DNA from: Gammaproteobacteria bacterium
GTDB taxonomy: Bacteria > Pseudomonadota > Gammaproteobacteria > UBA4575
DNA: 64,000 bases
Assembly: GCA_033344735.1 (NCBI GenBank)
Contig: JAWPMW010000001.1
Coordinates: 1,246,171-1,310,170 of the forward strand
Reading direction: 5' to 3'
Shown: positions 1 through 8,479 of the stretch, piece after piece
How the letters are laid out: the number at the start of each line of letters is the position of its first letter
Position numbering within the stretch: the stretch's first letter is position 1
The notes under the pieces: model-generated
What the model was told of the DNA's origin: nothing
Database searches by the model: none
Seen by the model: only the letters and a program-made list of their open reading frames with translations
Program-made: the position numbers and the translations under genes

Positions 1-1068
1 ACTATCCAGAATGCGCGATATTTGCAACACATACTCATTACTATTTTTAGCAACCAGCACATGCTTACCTGGCAACGCATCAATCCCACGCGCAGCAATA
101 TTACTACAAACAACCGGGACACCCATTGCCATTGACTCTAAAATTTTATTTTGTGTGCCACGCGCAATTTCAAGTGGTACCACAGTAAGTGCTGCTTGCT
201 GTACATATGGACGCACATCGGCAACCCGACCAGTGACTTCTATGCCATCAATATCTGCTAACGCTAGAATTTTATCAGTAGGATTAGAACCAACTATAGA
301 AAGCTTAAGATTAGAATACCTCTCACGTAACAATGGAAATACTTGCTGACAAAATTCAAGCATGCACTTCTCATTAGGGTAGTAATTCATCTTACCTATA
401 AAGCAAATCGTATTCGCATCATAATCACGGTCGACAGGAGAAAAGTATTCTGTGTCTACGCCATTAGGAAAACAAAACGAAGCACGACCAGACTCAAAAC
501 TTTCTAGTGTTTCCAATTCAAATGCAGTTGCTACAGAAGAACCATCAAACTGCATTGCTAACTTCTTCTCAGCTCGTTGTAATTTAATACCTTCTAACCA
601 ATAAGCTAAAGATAAAGGAAATGGCTTATGTTTTGCGTAAATCAACCATTTTTGCGAATCCATATCGCAAAAATCCAACACCTTTGGTGTATCTTTTTCT
701 GATAAAATAAAATGTGCAACAGATGAACAATGCACAACAATCAAGTCATATTGCTGTTCATTTAGAAGGGTTTTAATTTTTTTACCTAACGCCCATGAGT
801 GGAAATAACCCATAGATGACGGAATCAACGTCAGCAAACAAAATAGAGCTTTCAACCAAGCAATAGGCTTACTCATACGTTGTGCAATATATGAATGACA
901 ATAAGGCTTTATACCTTCGATATCATTTTGATCTATCTTAGACTCAACCAAAGACGCAACAGTCACTTCATGCTGTTGCTGGAGATGGGCGATCATATTA
1001 AATGAACGTATCTTTCCACCTTCATTTGGTGGATATGGAAAACGATGACAAACAAATAAAATTTTCAT
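1..1068 (-). CDS. Glycosyltransferase family 4, XrtA/PEP-CTERM-associated (3' end beyond window)
   Basis: Partial gene: 356 codons are open from the ATG at 1068 to base 1, so the C-terminus lies outside the window. The N-terminus (KILFVCHRFPYPPNEGGKIR, residues 2-21) matches the Rossmann start of the sugar transferases tied to PEP-CTERM/EpsH loci (TIGR03087 type). Near residues 295-325 is the donor-binding helix of GT4 enzymes (QNKILESMAMGVPVV). The family transfers a nucleotide-activated sugar onto the growing lipid-linked repeat unit at the cytoplasmic face. It is the last visible gene of the leftward exopolysaccharide operon, 199 bp after the FemAB gene. No strong Shine-Dalgarno precedes the ATG. 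The family call rests on recalled sequence pattern; the acceptor and the sugar are unknown. Confidence 0.88.
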   Translation of the reverse strand, partial: MKILFVCHRFPYPPNEGGKIRSFNMIAHLQQQHEVTVASLVESKIDQNDIEGIKPYCHSYIAQRMSKPIAWLKALFCLLTLIPSSMGYFHSWALGKKIKTLLNEQQYDLIVVHCSSVAHFILSEKDTPKVLDFCDMDSQKWLIYAKHKPFPLSLAYWLEGIKLQRAEKKLAMQFDGSSVATAFELETLESFESGRASFCFPNGVDTEYFSPVDRDYDANTICFIGKMNYYPNEKCMLEFCQQVFPLLRERYSNLKLSIVGSNPTDKILALADIDGIEVTGRVADVRPYVQQAALTVVPLEIARGTQNKILESMAMGVPVVCSNIAARGIDALPGKHVLVAKNSNEYVLQISRILDS

Positions 1069-1267
1069 ATACAGATGGACAATATCCTTAGGATTTCAAC
1101 CTAATTCCTATTAATTAGGGCTATTTTCCCAGACTATAGCCAATAACCATCTGTGTTTATTAGAATTACTTCACTGTTAGAGCAAATAATTTTAACTAGT
1201 TTGTGATTGGTTTCGAGATTCGATTAAGCGGTATCGATCTAACAATCAACTCAGCAATATCTTAAGA

Positions 1268-2308
1268 TTAACCAAGATTTCTAGCAATAATCGGTCCTAA
1301 GACATGCGTCACAGGAAGAGGTAATTTTTGCCAGATTTTGATTGCCATTTGATATTTTGGATTGACAGGACTTAAATCGGGCACACTCTTGGCAGCAATC
1401 AAATGATGCCGATAATGCAAAGGCTCGGGGCTAAAGCCCCAGTGCTTTTTAAATCGATAAGATCCTGCACCATTTTTACTACGCCCAAAATCAAACACTT
1501 TAATCCCTTGTGCAACACTTAAACGCATTAATTCCCAATACATAAAGTCATTAGCTCTACAGGCTCTAGCCTGCGCCGGGCCACCGCCATAAAAAGGCAA
1601 GACCTGGTCTTTAAAATAAAAATTTAGCACGCTTGAAACTGGCATACCTTTATCCAAAATTGTGAGTATGCGACATTGTTCTCCAAACGTATCTAATAAA
1701 GCTTGATAGTATTTTTTAGATAATACTGGCGTACCTAAATTACGCACACTTTCTGAATACATTGCATAAAAACGATCAGCATTAGCATCCCATTCAGATG
1801 TCAATCCATAGTCAATCGCCTTTCGGACTACAGCACGTTGTTTACGTGGAATAGCTTTAAAATTTTCCTCTTCGGACTCAAATAATTCTTTTCGAAACGT
1901 GACATATAAATCTTTTTCATACCAATTAGCATTTAAGCCTACTGATTGCTGTTGTTCACGAACCTCTACATAGTCGACGTTCAGCTCGCTTGCAAGCCTT
2001 ATTGCATGCTCTGACAATGCTAAATAGATTGATTCATTATCTGCGATAGCACCGCCATACACACCGAAAGGAACAGAAATAAGGGCATTGCCAAACAACT
2101 TACTCTTGACCTGCACTAATGGGAAAATCCCAACAACATCCCGATTTGATTTCGCCATCAGGTAATAAGAGTGATGACCCAAGATATGATCGAAAATTGT
2201 TCGCCATTGCTCAAGATGAAAGAAGGTTGAATCATCAGATTGATTTACATACTGATCCCACAACCCGGCGTCAGAATCAGTCAATTGACAGATTTCTATA
2301 TCACTCAT
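1268..2308 (-). CDS. FemAB-related protein of XrtA/PEP-CTERM polysaccharide loci
   Basis: 346 aa, ATG start. The protein has the two-lobed GNAT-like layout of FemAB transferases. The N-terminal lobe includes a WRTIFDHILGH-type segment around residue 35. A basic IPRKQRAVVRKAID stretch lies near residue 150. The C-terminal lobe carries the FYGGGPAQARACRANDFMYW block near residues 240-258 and FDFGRSKNGAGSYRFKKHWG near 273-292. These blocks are typical of the FemAB-like proteins next to exosortase A loci (TIGR03019 type). Relatives transfer aminoacyl groups to cell-wall precursors; here a modification of the polysaccharide is inferred and the substrate is unknown. It starts 29 bp after the deacetylase gene, in the same leftward operon. 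Confidence 0.9.
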   Translation of the reverse strand: MSDIEICQLTDSDAGLWDQYVNQSDDSTFFHLEQWRTIFDHILGHHSYYLMAKSNRDVVGIFPLVQVKSKLFGNALISVPFGVYGGAIADNESIYLALSEHAIRLASELNVDYVEVREQQQSVGLNANWYEKDLYVTFRKELFESEEENFKAIPRKQRAVVRKAIDYGLTSEWDANADRFYAMYSESVRNLGTPVLSKKYYQALLDTFGEQCRILTILDKGMPVSSVLNFYFKDQVLPFYGGGPAQARACRANDFMYWELMRLSVAQGIKVFDFGRSKNGAGSYRFKKHWGFSPEPLHYRHHLIAAKSVPDLSPVNPKYQMAIKIWQKLPLPVTHVLGPIIARNLG

Positions 2309-2337
2309 TTGAAATATTTTTTAATAATTATGTCGAG

Positions 2338-3207
2338 TCAGATTGAAAAAACTTGATCCATCCGATCCCAACGAAAATCTTGTGAGAGTTTTTCCAGACG
2401 ATTATAAGTGTGTTTAAGATTAATATAATGTCGAAATTTTGTTTTCATCGACAGGTTATCTTGCTTAGGCTGATCAGGATCAATTTCCCAAGGATGCAAA
2501 TAAAATATAGCACTGCGTCGTTCCTTCTGATTTACATTACGAATTAAACGTTTAGAAATAGCATAAGGAAAGAATCGGAAATAGCCACCGCCACCTGAAG
2601 GCCACAGTCTATTCATCCATTGAACTGTAGAAATTGGTACTTCAACCAACCCAGCATCATTTGCAAAGAAACTAAAACGCGGCGCATCTGGCATTCCATA
2701 ATGATCATGCTCAACTGGGTATATACTCGAACTATATTGATAACCCGCGTGAGACAAACAGTCGTAAGCCCATAGATTTCGATTATCAATTGAAAAACTT
2801 GCTGCACGATAACCCTTGATTTCAACGCCACCTATATCCTCTAATAGATTCTTTGTATAGAGAATATCTGAAGTAAATTGCTCAGGTGTTTGATCAAATA
2901 CGCGTCTGTGGTTGCGCCCATGACTTGCTAATTCATGCCCATTAGAGACAATGTTTTTAACTACTTGCGGGTACTTCTCGGCTATCCAACCTAAAGTAAA
3001 AAATGTTGCTTTGACATCATTATCTGAAAACAACTGAAGAATTCTATCCATGTTATTTTCCACACGACAACGATGATTTGGCCAATCCTGCACAGAAATA
3101 TTGTCACTAAATGCAGAGACTTGGAAGTAATCTTCTACATCAATTGTCATCGCATTGACATTGCAATCCAGGTCGGATTGCTCTACAGGTCGGGGAGTGA
3201 ATTTCAT
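2338..3207 (-). CDS. Polysaccharide deacetylase (XrtA-associated, carbohydrate esterase 4 fold)
   Basis: 289 aa. The NodB-type deacetylase motifs are visible: TIDVEDYFQ at about residues 21-29 (catalytic and metal Asp), the SHGRNH metal motif (H-x3-H) near residue 95, the RAASFS loop, and YLHPWEID near residue 237 (catalytic His). The MTIDVEDYFQVSAF signature is that of the TIGR03006 subfamily found with exosortase A. Relatives remove N-acetyl groups from an exported polysaccharide. No signal peptide is seen, so a cytoplasmic step on lipid-linked repeats is possible. Start uncertain: the ATG at 3207 is used, but an ATG at 3150 just before the first motif would also keep the domain whole; neither has a clear ribosome binding site. 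Confidence 0.92.
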   Translation of the reverse strand: MKFTPRPVEQSDLDCNVNAMTIDVEDYFQVSAFSDNISVQDWPNHRCRVENNMDRILQLFSDNDVKATFFTLGWIAEKYPQVVKNIVSNGHELASHGRNHRRVFDQTPEQFTSDILYTKNLLEDIGGVEIKGYRAASFSIDNRNLWAYDCLSHAGYQYSSSIYPVEHDHYGMPDAPRFSFFANDAGLVEVPISTVQWMNRLWPSGGGGYFRFFPYAISKRLIRNVNQKERRSAIFYLHPWEIDPDQPKQDNLSMKTKFRHYINLKHTYNRLEKLSQDFRWDRMDQVFSI

Positions 3208-3326
3208 TTTACTGGAAAGCTCAATCGGTCGTAAGTGTTGGATTTGCTTAACATTATCAGAAAAGCAAATGCATCACCTAGAGCGAATTCTCACTTTCAA
3301 CAAATGCCTATCGAGGCATCTTTAGT

Positions 3327-4790
3327 TTAAAAATTATGCACAAGTCCTACAGATATAGTATTTGAAGTAAAGTCATCATCACCGTCTATGTCATCTTCAT
3401 TACCATCCGAGTACGAGTAATCGATATCGAAATCAGTTTTTGCGGAAAGTTTCCTTGTATACACCACCCTAAAATCAAATAGACTGGATTTTTCTTCTAC
3501 TCCCAAATCAGAAAACTCATCTTCTATCCATTCCACAGTGGTGAGTAAAGAGCTAACTCCAGAGATATCCCACAGCCATCCAAGCGCATATGACTCTGAC
3601 TTTTCTCTATCACCAGAATCCAAAAATTCCAAATCATCATTGGTAACATTTGCTGCAATTGTGCTTTTACTCACTGTGTAAGTAATAGTTGCATCCCATG
3701 ATTTAGTAATTGAAACGGAATCTCGGTCGTTCGCTATATTTGTATCAACATCATTTTGCAGTAAATTTTCTTGGCTACTGAATCCATCGCTATCGATAGA
3801 ATCTAGCACTTCTAGACTGGTATCTTCTTCATAATTAATACTGGCAGATAATTTAGGTCCGCCCACATTTAATCTAGACTCCCAAGTATTACCAAAGAAT
3901 CGTTCTCCTCTCCTGACTTCTAGCGCGGTGAACTCACCTAAACTATATATAAATCCTGCATCCCAGAATACATCATCTTCATCTTCATCAGTGATGACTA
4001 TGTTTCCGAAATCATTATCTTCATAGCCGTAAGTACCAACAATTTCTATTCTTGAAGTTAAGTCGTAGCCAACATCAACTTGTTGAGAAACAAACTTAAA
4101 TTCTTCTCCATCTTCAAATTCAACTTCTTCATTCCTATACCCAAGGCCCCAGTCAAAGCGATCACTATCAACATCTCTGTTTCCTAAGTTGGCTAAAAAC
4201 CGATGGCGATCATTATCATCAATATCACCACCGACCTGATCTTCATCTGTTTCATCTTCAAAATTTTGAACTGCATACAAATAAGCGGCTCTCGCCTTCA
4301 TATAGGTGCCTAAATTTTGCTCCCACACAGGCTCAATACCTAATGTAATTTCATCTGTGGTGTTACCAGTACTGTTTAAATTATCAACAGATATCTGCTC
4401 AGTGCTATCCACAAGCACCTGAGTAACCGTTGCATACCCATTAAGAAAAAAGGTTTTAGGTACAAATTCATAACGTGAAATAGCATCTAAAGTATGATCT
4501 GTACTCAAATCACTATCATCAAGATAGTAAAAATTCTGCATTAAATAATCGAGCTGGACTAGCAGTCTTCCTTCATCTTTTTGAATTGATACACCAGGAT
4601 TAATCTGGCCGATAAATCCACTATCTTCATCACCGCTGTCATCAAATTCAATATTATCTGAATATCCCAGACGCGCTTCCACTGATGGTTGTATTTTCCA
4701 CGAGGCAGCAAATGATAAAGAGGTAAAATTTAGCAGAAAACAAGAAAAAACTAATAAAGGTAGTTTCGAACTAGTACTTTTTAAGATCAT
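3327..4790 (-). CDS. Outer-membrane beta-barrel protein of PEP-CTERM/XrtA polysaccharide loci
   Basis: 487 aa with a Sec signal peptide (basic start, hydrophobic core LLVFSCFLLNFTSLSF, Ala-containing cleavage region near residue 29). The mature protein is rich in Asp/Glu and in alternating amphipathic segments, begins with WKIQPSVEARLGYSDNIEF, and ends in the aromatic residue F (SVGLVHNF), as expected for an outer-membrane barrel. Family call: TIGR03016-like porin-size barrel found between the tyrosine autokinase and the deacetylase in such loci. Likely role: outer-membrane exit or anchoring of the polysaccharide (inferred). The XrtA-associated ATPase usually found beside this gene is absent here; only 119 bp separate it from the deacetylase. 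Confidence 0.85.
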   Translation of the reverse strand: MILKSTSSKLPLLVFSCFLLNFTSLSFAASWKIQPSVEARLGYSDNIEFDDSGDEDSGFIGQINPGVSIQKDEGRLLVQLDYLMQNFYYLDDSDLSTDHTLDAISRYEFVPKTFFLNGYATVTQVLVDSTEQISVDNLNSTGNTTDEITLGIEPVWEQNLGTYMKARAAYLYAVQNFEDETDEDQVGGDIDDNDRHRFLANLGNRDVDSDRFDWGLGYRNEEVEFEDGEEFKFVSQQVDVGYDLTSRIEIVGTYGYEDNDFGNIVITDEDEDDVFWDAGFIYSLGEFTALEVRRGERFFGNTWESRLNVGGPKLSASINYEEDTSLEVLDSIDSDGFSSQENLLQNDVDTNIANDRDSVSITKSWDATITYTVSKSTIAANVTNDDLEFLDSGDREKSESYALGWLWDISGVSSLLTTVEWIEDEFSDLGVEEKSSLFDFRVVYTRKLSAKTDFDIDYSYSDGNEDDIDGDDDFTSNTISVGLVHNF

Positions 4791-4965
4791 GTAAGCAAGT
4801 AAATTAAGTAAGTAGAGACGTATATATTAACCGTAAAAGAAACAATAGTCATATATTCGTTTGAGAAAACACACTATTTTTCAGTGCGATATCAACTTGC
4901 TTATCTGCTGCTAGCTTCCGCCTGTCTTTATGCCGATAAATGGCTGGATTTGATAGACAAACGTA

Positions 4966-4999
4966 GATAATTGACTAGCTAGAAGCATAGTCAACTATC
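4966..4999. repeat. Inverted repeat downstream of the tyrosine autokinase gene
   Basis: Two 12-base arms (4966-4977 and 4988-4999) match in reverse complement at 11 of 12 positions and are separated by 10 bases. The stem lies 15 bp past the autokinase stop codon. No T-run follows on either strand, so it is not a standard intrinsic terminator. It may be an mRNA-stabilising hairpin or a protein-binding site in the 223-bp gap between the autokinase and the beta-barrel gene. Confidence 0.4.
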
Positions 5000-5013
5000 T
5001 ATATAATTAAATT

Positions 5014-5862
5014 CTACAATCTATAGTTTTCGTAATATGAACCGTAAGTTTCCTCACCATGAGACTTCTTACTCTTATTTAGAACCATGCCTACTGGCTT
5101 ATCTTTTTCTATTTGATCAAGCACTGATTGAACCATCTTATGAGAAGTTTTTGCAGCCTCTGTGACTACCACTACCTGCCCAGCAAGGCGTGTTAATACA
5201 CTAGCTTCAACCGTTGCCAACATTGGTGGAGCATCAAATAGTACGATACGATTTTCTGCCTCTAACAACTCAGCAAGAATCATATTCATTCTTTCGCTAG
5301 AGAGTAATTCACAGGTATTGTCATTAAACGAACCAGCTGGAAGCACTTTTAGCTTATTCACGTCAGTTTGGACGATATGAGAATCTATTGAAGCGCTATG
5401 ATCATTTAACAAATCATTAAGCCCCGGTCGATCACTTAGCCCCAATACCAGGCTCGCATCTCGCTTAATTGTATCACCGTCAACAAATAGTACATCGTAA
5501 TCTCTTTCATAACTCAACGACATTGCCAAGTTAAGAGACGTATGAGTTTTACCTTCACCTGGGACCGCACTTGTCACCACTATAAAGTTAGTGCCAAATG
5601 AGCCTTCAGTTTGAAAACCATCACCTATCATGTTGTTTAACAAAGGACGTTTGATTTTCTGAAACTCTTGCATACTACTTGAGGATTTATCCCAATCGAT
5701 ACCGTGCGACCTTAAGCCTACTTGGTCAATCTCCACCATATCGTAACTTGGTGCAGCAGCATGCCTTTTTTTACGTTTCACTCCATTCATCTTACGGCCT
5801 ACTTGCATGCCAACAGATGAATTCGAATTTAGATTCCCTACTGCTTTTTCAATTATGCTCAC
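5014..5862 (-). CDS. Tyrosine-protein autokinase (BY-kinase), XrtA-associated
   Basis: 282 aa, GTG start (codon at 5862-5860) with a GGGA element about 8 bases upstream. The MSIIEKAVGNL beginning is the usual N-terminus of this family (TIGR03018 type). Walker A SAVPGEGKTHT lies at about residues 98-108, Walker A' VLFVDGD at 124-130, and a Walker B-like VLFDAPP near 208. The C-terminus is a tyrosine cluster (YGSYYENYRL, Tyr273, 276, 277 and 280), the autophosphorylation tail of bacterial tyrosine kinases. It lacks transmembrane segments and would pair with the Wzz-like protein encoded 27 bp upstream, controlling polymer length and export at the inner membrane. Confidence 0.93.
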   Translation of the reverse strand: MSIIEKAVGNLNSNSSVGMQVGRKMNGVKRKKRHAAAPSYDMVEIDQVGLRSHGIDWDKSSSSMQEFQKIKRPLLNNMIGDGFQTEGSFGTNFIVVTSAVPGEGKTHTSLNLAMSLSYERDYDVLFVDGDTIKRDASLVLGLSDRPGLNDLLNDHSASIDSHIVQTDVNKLKVLPAGSFNDNTCELLSSERMNMILAELLEAENRIVLFDAPPMLATVEASVLTRLAGQVVVVTEAAKTSHKMVQSVLDQIEKDKPVGMVLNKSKKSHGEETYGSYYENYRL

Positions 5863-5889
5863 GATGTTATCCCGCTTTTATTATTTTCG

Positions 5890-7464
5890 TTACATGTCCA
5901 CATATGAAGAGATTATTGATGCCCCTTCTTCGTGCTTAACAATTGAGATCGAATAAAATCCTAGTAGCAGTACAACTAATAACACAAATGCCGCTAGGGT
6001 CGTTCTCTCAGTACGCATACCCTGATCAGAGACTCTCATGCTTACCGAACCATACACTGGTAAGCTAGTTTCACGATTCAAGTGATGTGTTGTTAAAAAT
6101 ACTGGCTTCGCCTGATCTAAGAACAGAGCAAAACCTGCACCGATAATGATTGATATTATTAATACAGCCGTAATAAATAGTGGGCGATTAGGACCAATTG
6201 AAGCTTTTGGTACTATCGGCGGATCAATAATCTGGAACTTAATGCTCTCATTATCTCTCTCAGCTTCTTGAGATAGACGCGCTAGCTCTAAACGACGTGT
6301 CAATTCTAAAAATTGTGTCTTAGTAATATCGTAGTCACGATTCAGCTTTGACAACTCCGCTTCAACTTCGGACACACCATCGAGCGAGTCTCTGAGCATT
6401 GCAACTTGACGTCTATGCTCATTTACAATTGCACGATTTGTTGCCACCTCAGTTTCAGCCCGTCTTAAACCAATTTGTGCTGATTGATAAACTGGATTTG
6501 CAGCATTCAAACGCGCTGTATTAGAAGAAGTAGATGCTTTCGTAGGCGACCTTTTTTCCTCAAATAGCTGCTTCTCAAGACTTTCTATCGTCGCTAGACT
6601 TGCTAATACCTTTGGATGATTCTCAGTATATTTAAGTAAATCCTGATTAAGCTGATTACGCACAGCCTCTATTTGACTGGTAAGAGGACTTGTTATCGCC
6701 TGTGTTGGAGAATTAAATCCAACCAAACCAACAGACGGGATATCACCACTAAGTTGACGTCTAAGCTCATTACGCTTCTCAAGAGAAATTTGTAATTGGA
6801 CGCTTGCTGCTGCCAACTCTGTTTGCGCTTCCTGCAAAGAAAACACATAGTCTCTATTATTCGCTGGCATTTGCTCAATATGTTCTTTCTTAAAGTCAGC
6901 CAACTTGTTTTCCGCTGAAGTAAGACGATGCTCATATTCAGCGATCTGTTTTTCTAAGAAAACCTCAGCGACACGTGCATCAGATAATTTTCCAGACAAA
7001 ACTTTATTCAAGAACTGATTTAGCAGTATATCAACAACTTCAAATGCAATTTGTGGATCGTCGTAAATAAACTCTACATCGTAAAGTGTTGAACGCTCTG
7101 TTGTAATCTTGATGTTTTTCTGAAGATAACCAACCATGTCCTGCATATCATCTTCATCTTTTAATCGTTCACTCAAACCAGATTCTAAAATCAGCTCTTC
7201 CATGATAGATCGAGATTTGATTGCCTCACTTAAGACATAAGCATGCTTCTCTACGTTTGACTGTACTGTAATCCCCTTAAGAATTGGCTCGAGTACAGAA
7301 TTATCTTTTACGTAGAAACTTGCACTTGACTGATACTGATTCGGCAACCAAAAAACCAAAATTGTGCCAACAACAAATACTAACCATGATAATCCAACTG
7401 CCCACCAGTTGAAGCGCCACATGCCGCGCAAGAAAGTTTCAATTTGAGATATTAAATTAAACAT
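5890..7464 (-). CDS. Polysaccharide chain-length determinant (Wzz-like), XrtA-associated
   Basis: 524 aa, ATG start. An N-terminal transmembrane helix lies at about residues 22-42, followed by a Wzz periplasmic domain, long coiled-coil stretches between about 170 and 400, a second helix near 425-447 with the proline-rich approach typical of Wzz proteins (IDPPIVPKASIGPNRP), and a third hydrophobic helix near 488-510. This matches the TIGR03007 chain-length proteins of exosortase-linked loci. It is a polysaccharide co-polymerase at the inner membrane, and its cytoplasmic partner is the autokinase encoded next. It follows the export lipoprotein gene by 66 bp in the same leftward operon. Confidence 0.93.
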   Translation of the reverse strand: MFNLISQIETFLRGMWRFNWWAVGLSWLVFVVGTILVFWLPNQYQSSASFYVKDNSVLEPILKGITVQSNVEKHAYVLSEAIKSRSIMEELILESGLSERLKDEDDMQDMVGYLQKNIKITTERSTLYDVEFIYDDPQIAFEVVDILLNQFLNKVLSGKLSDARVAEVFLEKQIAEYEHRLTSAENKLADFKKEHIEQMPANNRDYVFSLQEAQTELAAASVQLQISLEKRNELRRQLSGDIPSVGLVGFNSPTQAITSPLTSQIEAVRNQLNQDLLKYTENHPKVLASLATIESLEKQLFEEKRSPTKASTSSNTARLNAANPVYQSAQIGLRRAETEVATNRAIVNEHRRQVAMLRDSLDGVSEVEAELSKLNRDYDITKTQFLELTRRLELARLSQEAERDNESIKFQIIDPPIVPKASIGPNRPLFITAVLIISIIIGAGFALFLDQAKPVFLTTHHLNRETSLPVYGSVSMRVSDQGMRTERTTLAAFVLLVVLLLGFYSISIVKHEEGASIISSYVDM

Positions 7465-7530
7465 AAGCTTTGACTCTACTTTTTAAGTAATTTTTATATT
7501 TGATTGTTAGCCAAGTACTGAAAATCGCTT

Positions 7531-8160
7531 TTAAAATACTGACTCAGGAATAATCAGCACATCACCTGGTCGCATTGCGACATTGTTGTTGATTTTCCCC
7601 TTCTTCATTAAGTCAGAAAGCCTCACAGGCATTTCTGATTGTGTAGTACCGTCTCTACGCACAATTTTAGACTTATTACCTGCTGCAAATTGTGTTAAAC
7701 CACCAACTTCAATCATCACATCTAACAACGTAATACCTTCTCGATATGATAAAGCTTGAGGTTTTTCTGCTTGGCCAACTACTCTAATCTGATTGCTGAA
7801 TTGACCTCTAAATTCTTGAACAATAACGCTGACGACAGGCGCTCGAACAAATTCAGAAAGCGCTTTCTCCAAGTCATCAGATAATTCTGAAGGAGTTTTA
7901 CCTTCTGCTTTCAGATCTTCAACCAATGGCGTTGATATCTTACCGTCTGGACGAACAGGCACATTAACCGACAAGTCTGCATGCTCCCAAACAAATACTT
8001 CTAACTCATCACCCGGACCAATTCGATAATCTTCTGCAGGAGTCATTGCTTCATCAGCAAGCTCTATGGTTGATGCTGTCGGTGCTGACGAACAGCCACT
8101 AACTAGTAACCCAGCAAATAAAAGCGAAATAATTGCACTACTGTTCCATCGAATTTTCAT
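7531..8160 (-). CDS. Polysaccharide export lipoprotein (Wza-like), XrtA-associated
   Basis: 209 aa from the ATG at 8160. A longer frame beginning with TTG at 8172 is rejected because the GGAG ribosome binding site lies inside that extension, 4-5 bases before this ATG. A lipoprotein signal ends in the lipobox V-S-G-C with Cys23. The polysaccharide export domain starts at YRIGPGDELEVFVWEH and is followed by a SLBB-like domain (IRVVGQAEKPQALSYREGIT) and the closing MRPGDVLIIPES motif. It would form the periplasmic/outer-membrane export channel. It is short compared with E. coli Wza, as usual for the family in these loci, so the separate beta-barrel protein may complete the outer-membrane exit. 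Confidence 0.93.
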   Translation of the reverse strand: MKIRWNSSAIISLLFAGLLVSGCSSAPTASTIELADEAMTPAEDYRIGPGDELEVFVWEHADLSVNVPVRPDGKISTPLVEDLKAEGKTPSELSDDLEKALSEFVRAPVVSVIVQEFRGQFSNQIRVVGQAEKPQALSYREGITLLDVMIEVGGLTQFAAGNKSKIVRRDGTTQSEMPVRLSDLMKKGKINNNVAMRPGDVLIIPESVF

Positions 8161-8479
8161 GTGTGTCTCCAAGTTAACTATATCTTTCCAAAATTGTAGT
8201 AATTAACTACTTGTTTATGTTGTGACTTCTATCCAATTAGCATTAACTAAAAGAAAATAGACAGTAAATATGTGACCTGCGTATCTCTCTGTTTTCTATT
8301 AGTTTGTGTATTAGACCCAAACCAACAAACCATTACTGAGATAATGGACACAAATTTCCATTGATCCTCTAAATAAAACTGCTCATCTTCGTCAGGCATT
8401 TCATTGATGCTAGAAATTGCCAAGTAATTCACATTTTCTAATTAGTTGGCCGCCTGAAATCGTAACCTTTGTTACTAAC
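8161..8479. other. 319-bp gap without a supported gene
   Basis: This gap lies between the sugar transferase stop and the start of the export lipoprotein gene. It is AT-rich, with the lipoprotein ribosome binding site at its left end. One 61-codon frame with a GTG start (8247-8432, minus strand) shows no ribosome binding site and no recognisable domain and is not called. The gap may hold a second promoter for wza-wzz-kinase, but I see no clear -10/-35 pair or sigma-54 site. A near miss to sigma-54 spacing (GG and GC nine bases apart) was not accepted. Confidence 0.6.

Noticed and set aside
11-349. Plus-strand open frame at the left edge
   Set aside because: It is antisense to the clearly coding glycosyltransferase on the minus strand.
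8247-8432. 61-codon open frame on the minus strand between the sugar transferase and the export lipoprotein genes
   Set aside because: GTG start without ribosome binding site, no domain, and ordinary intergenic composition.
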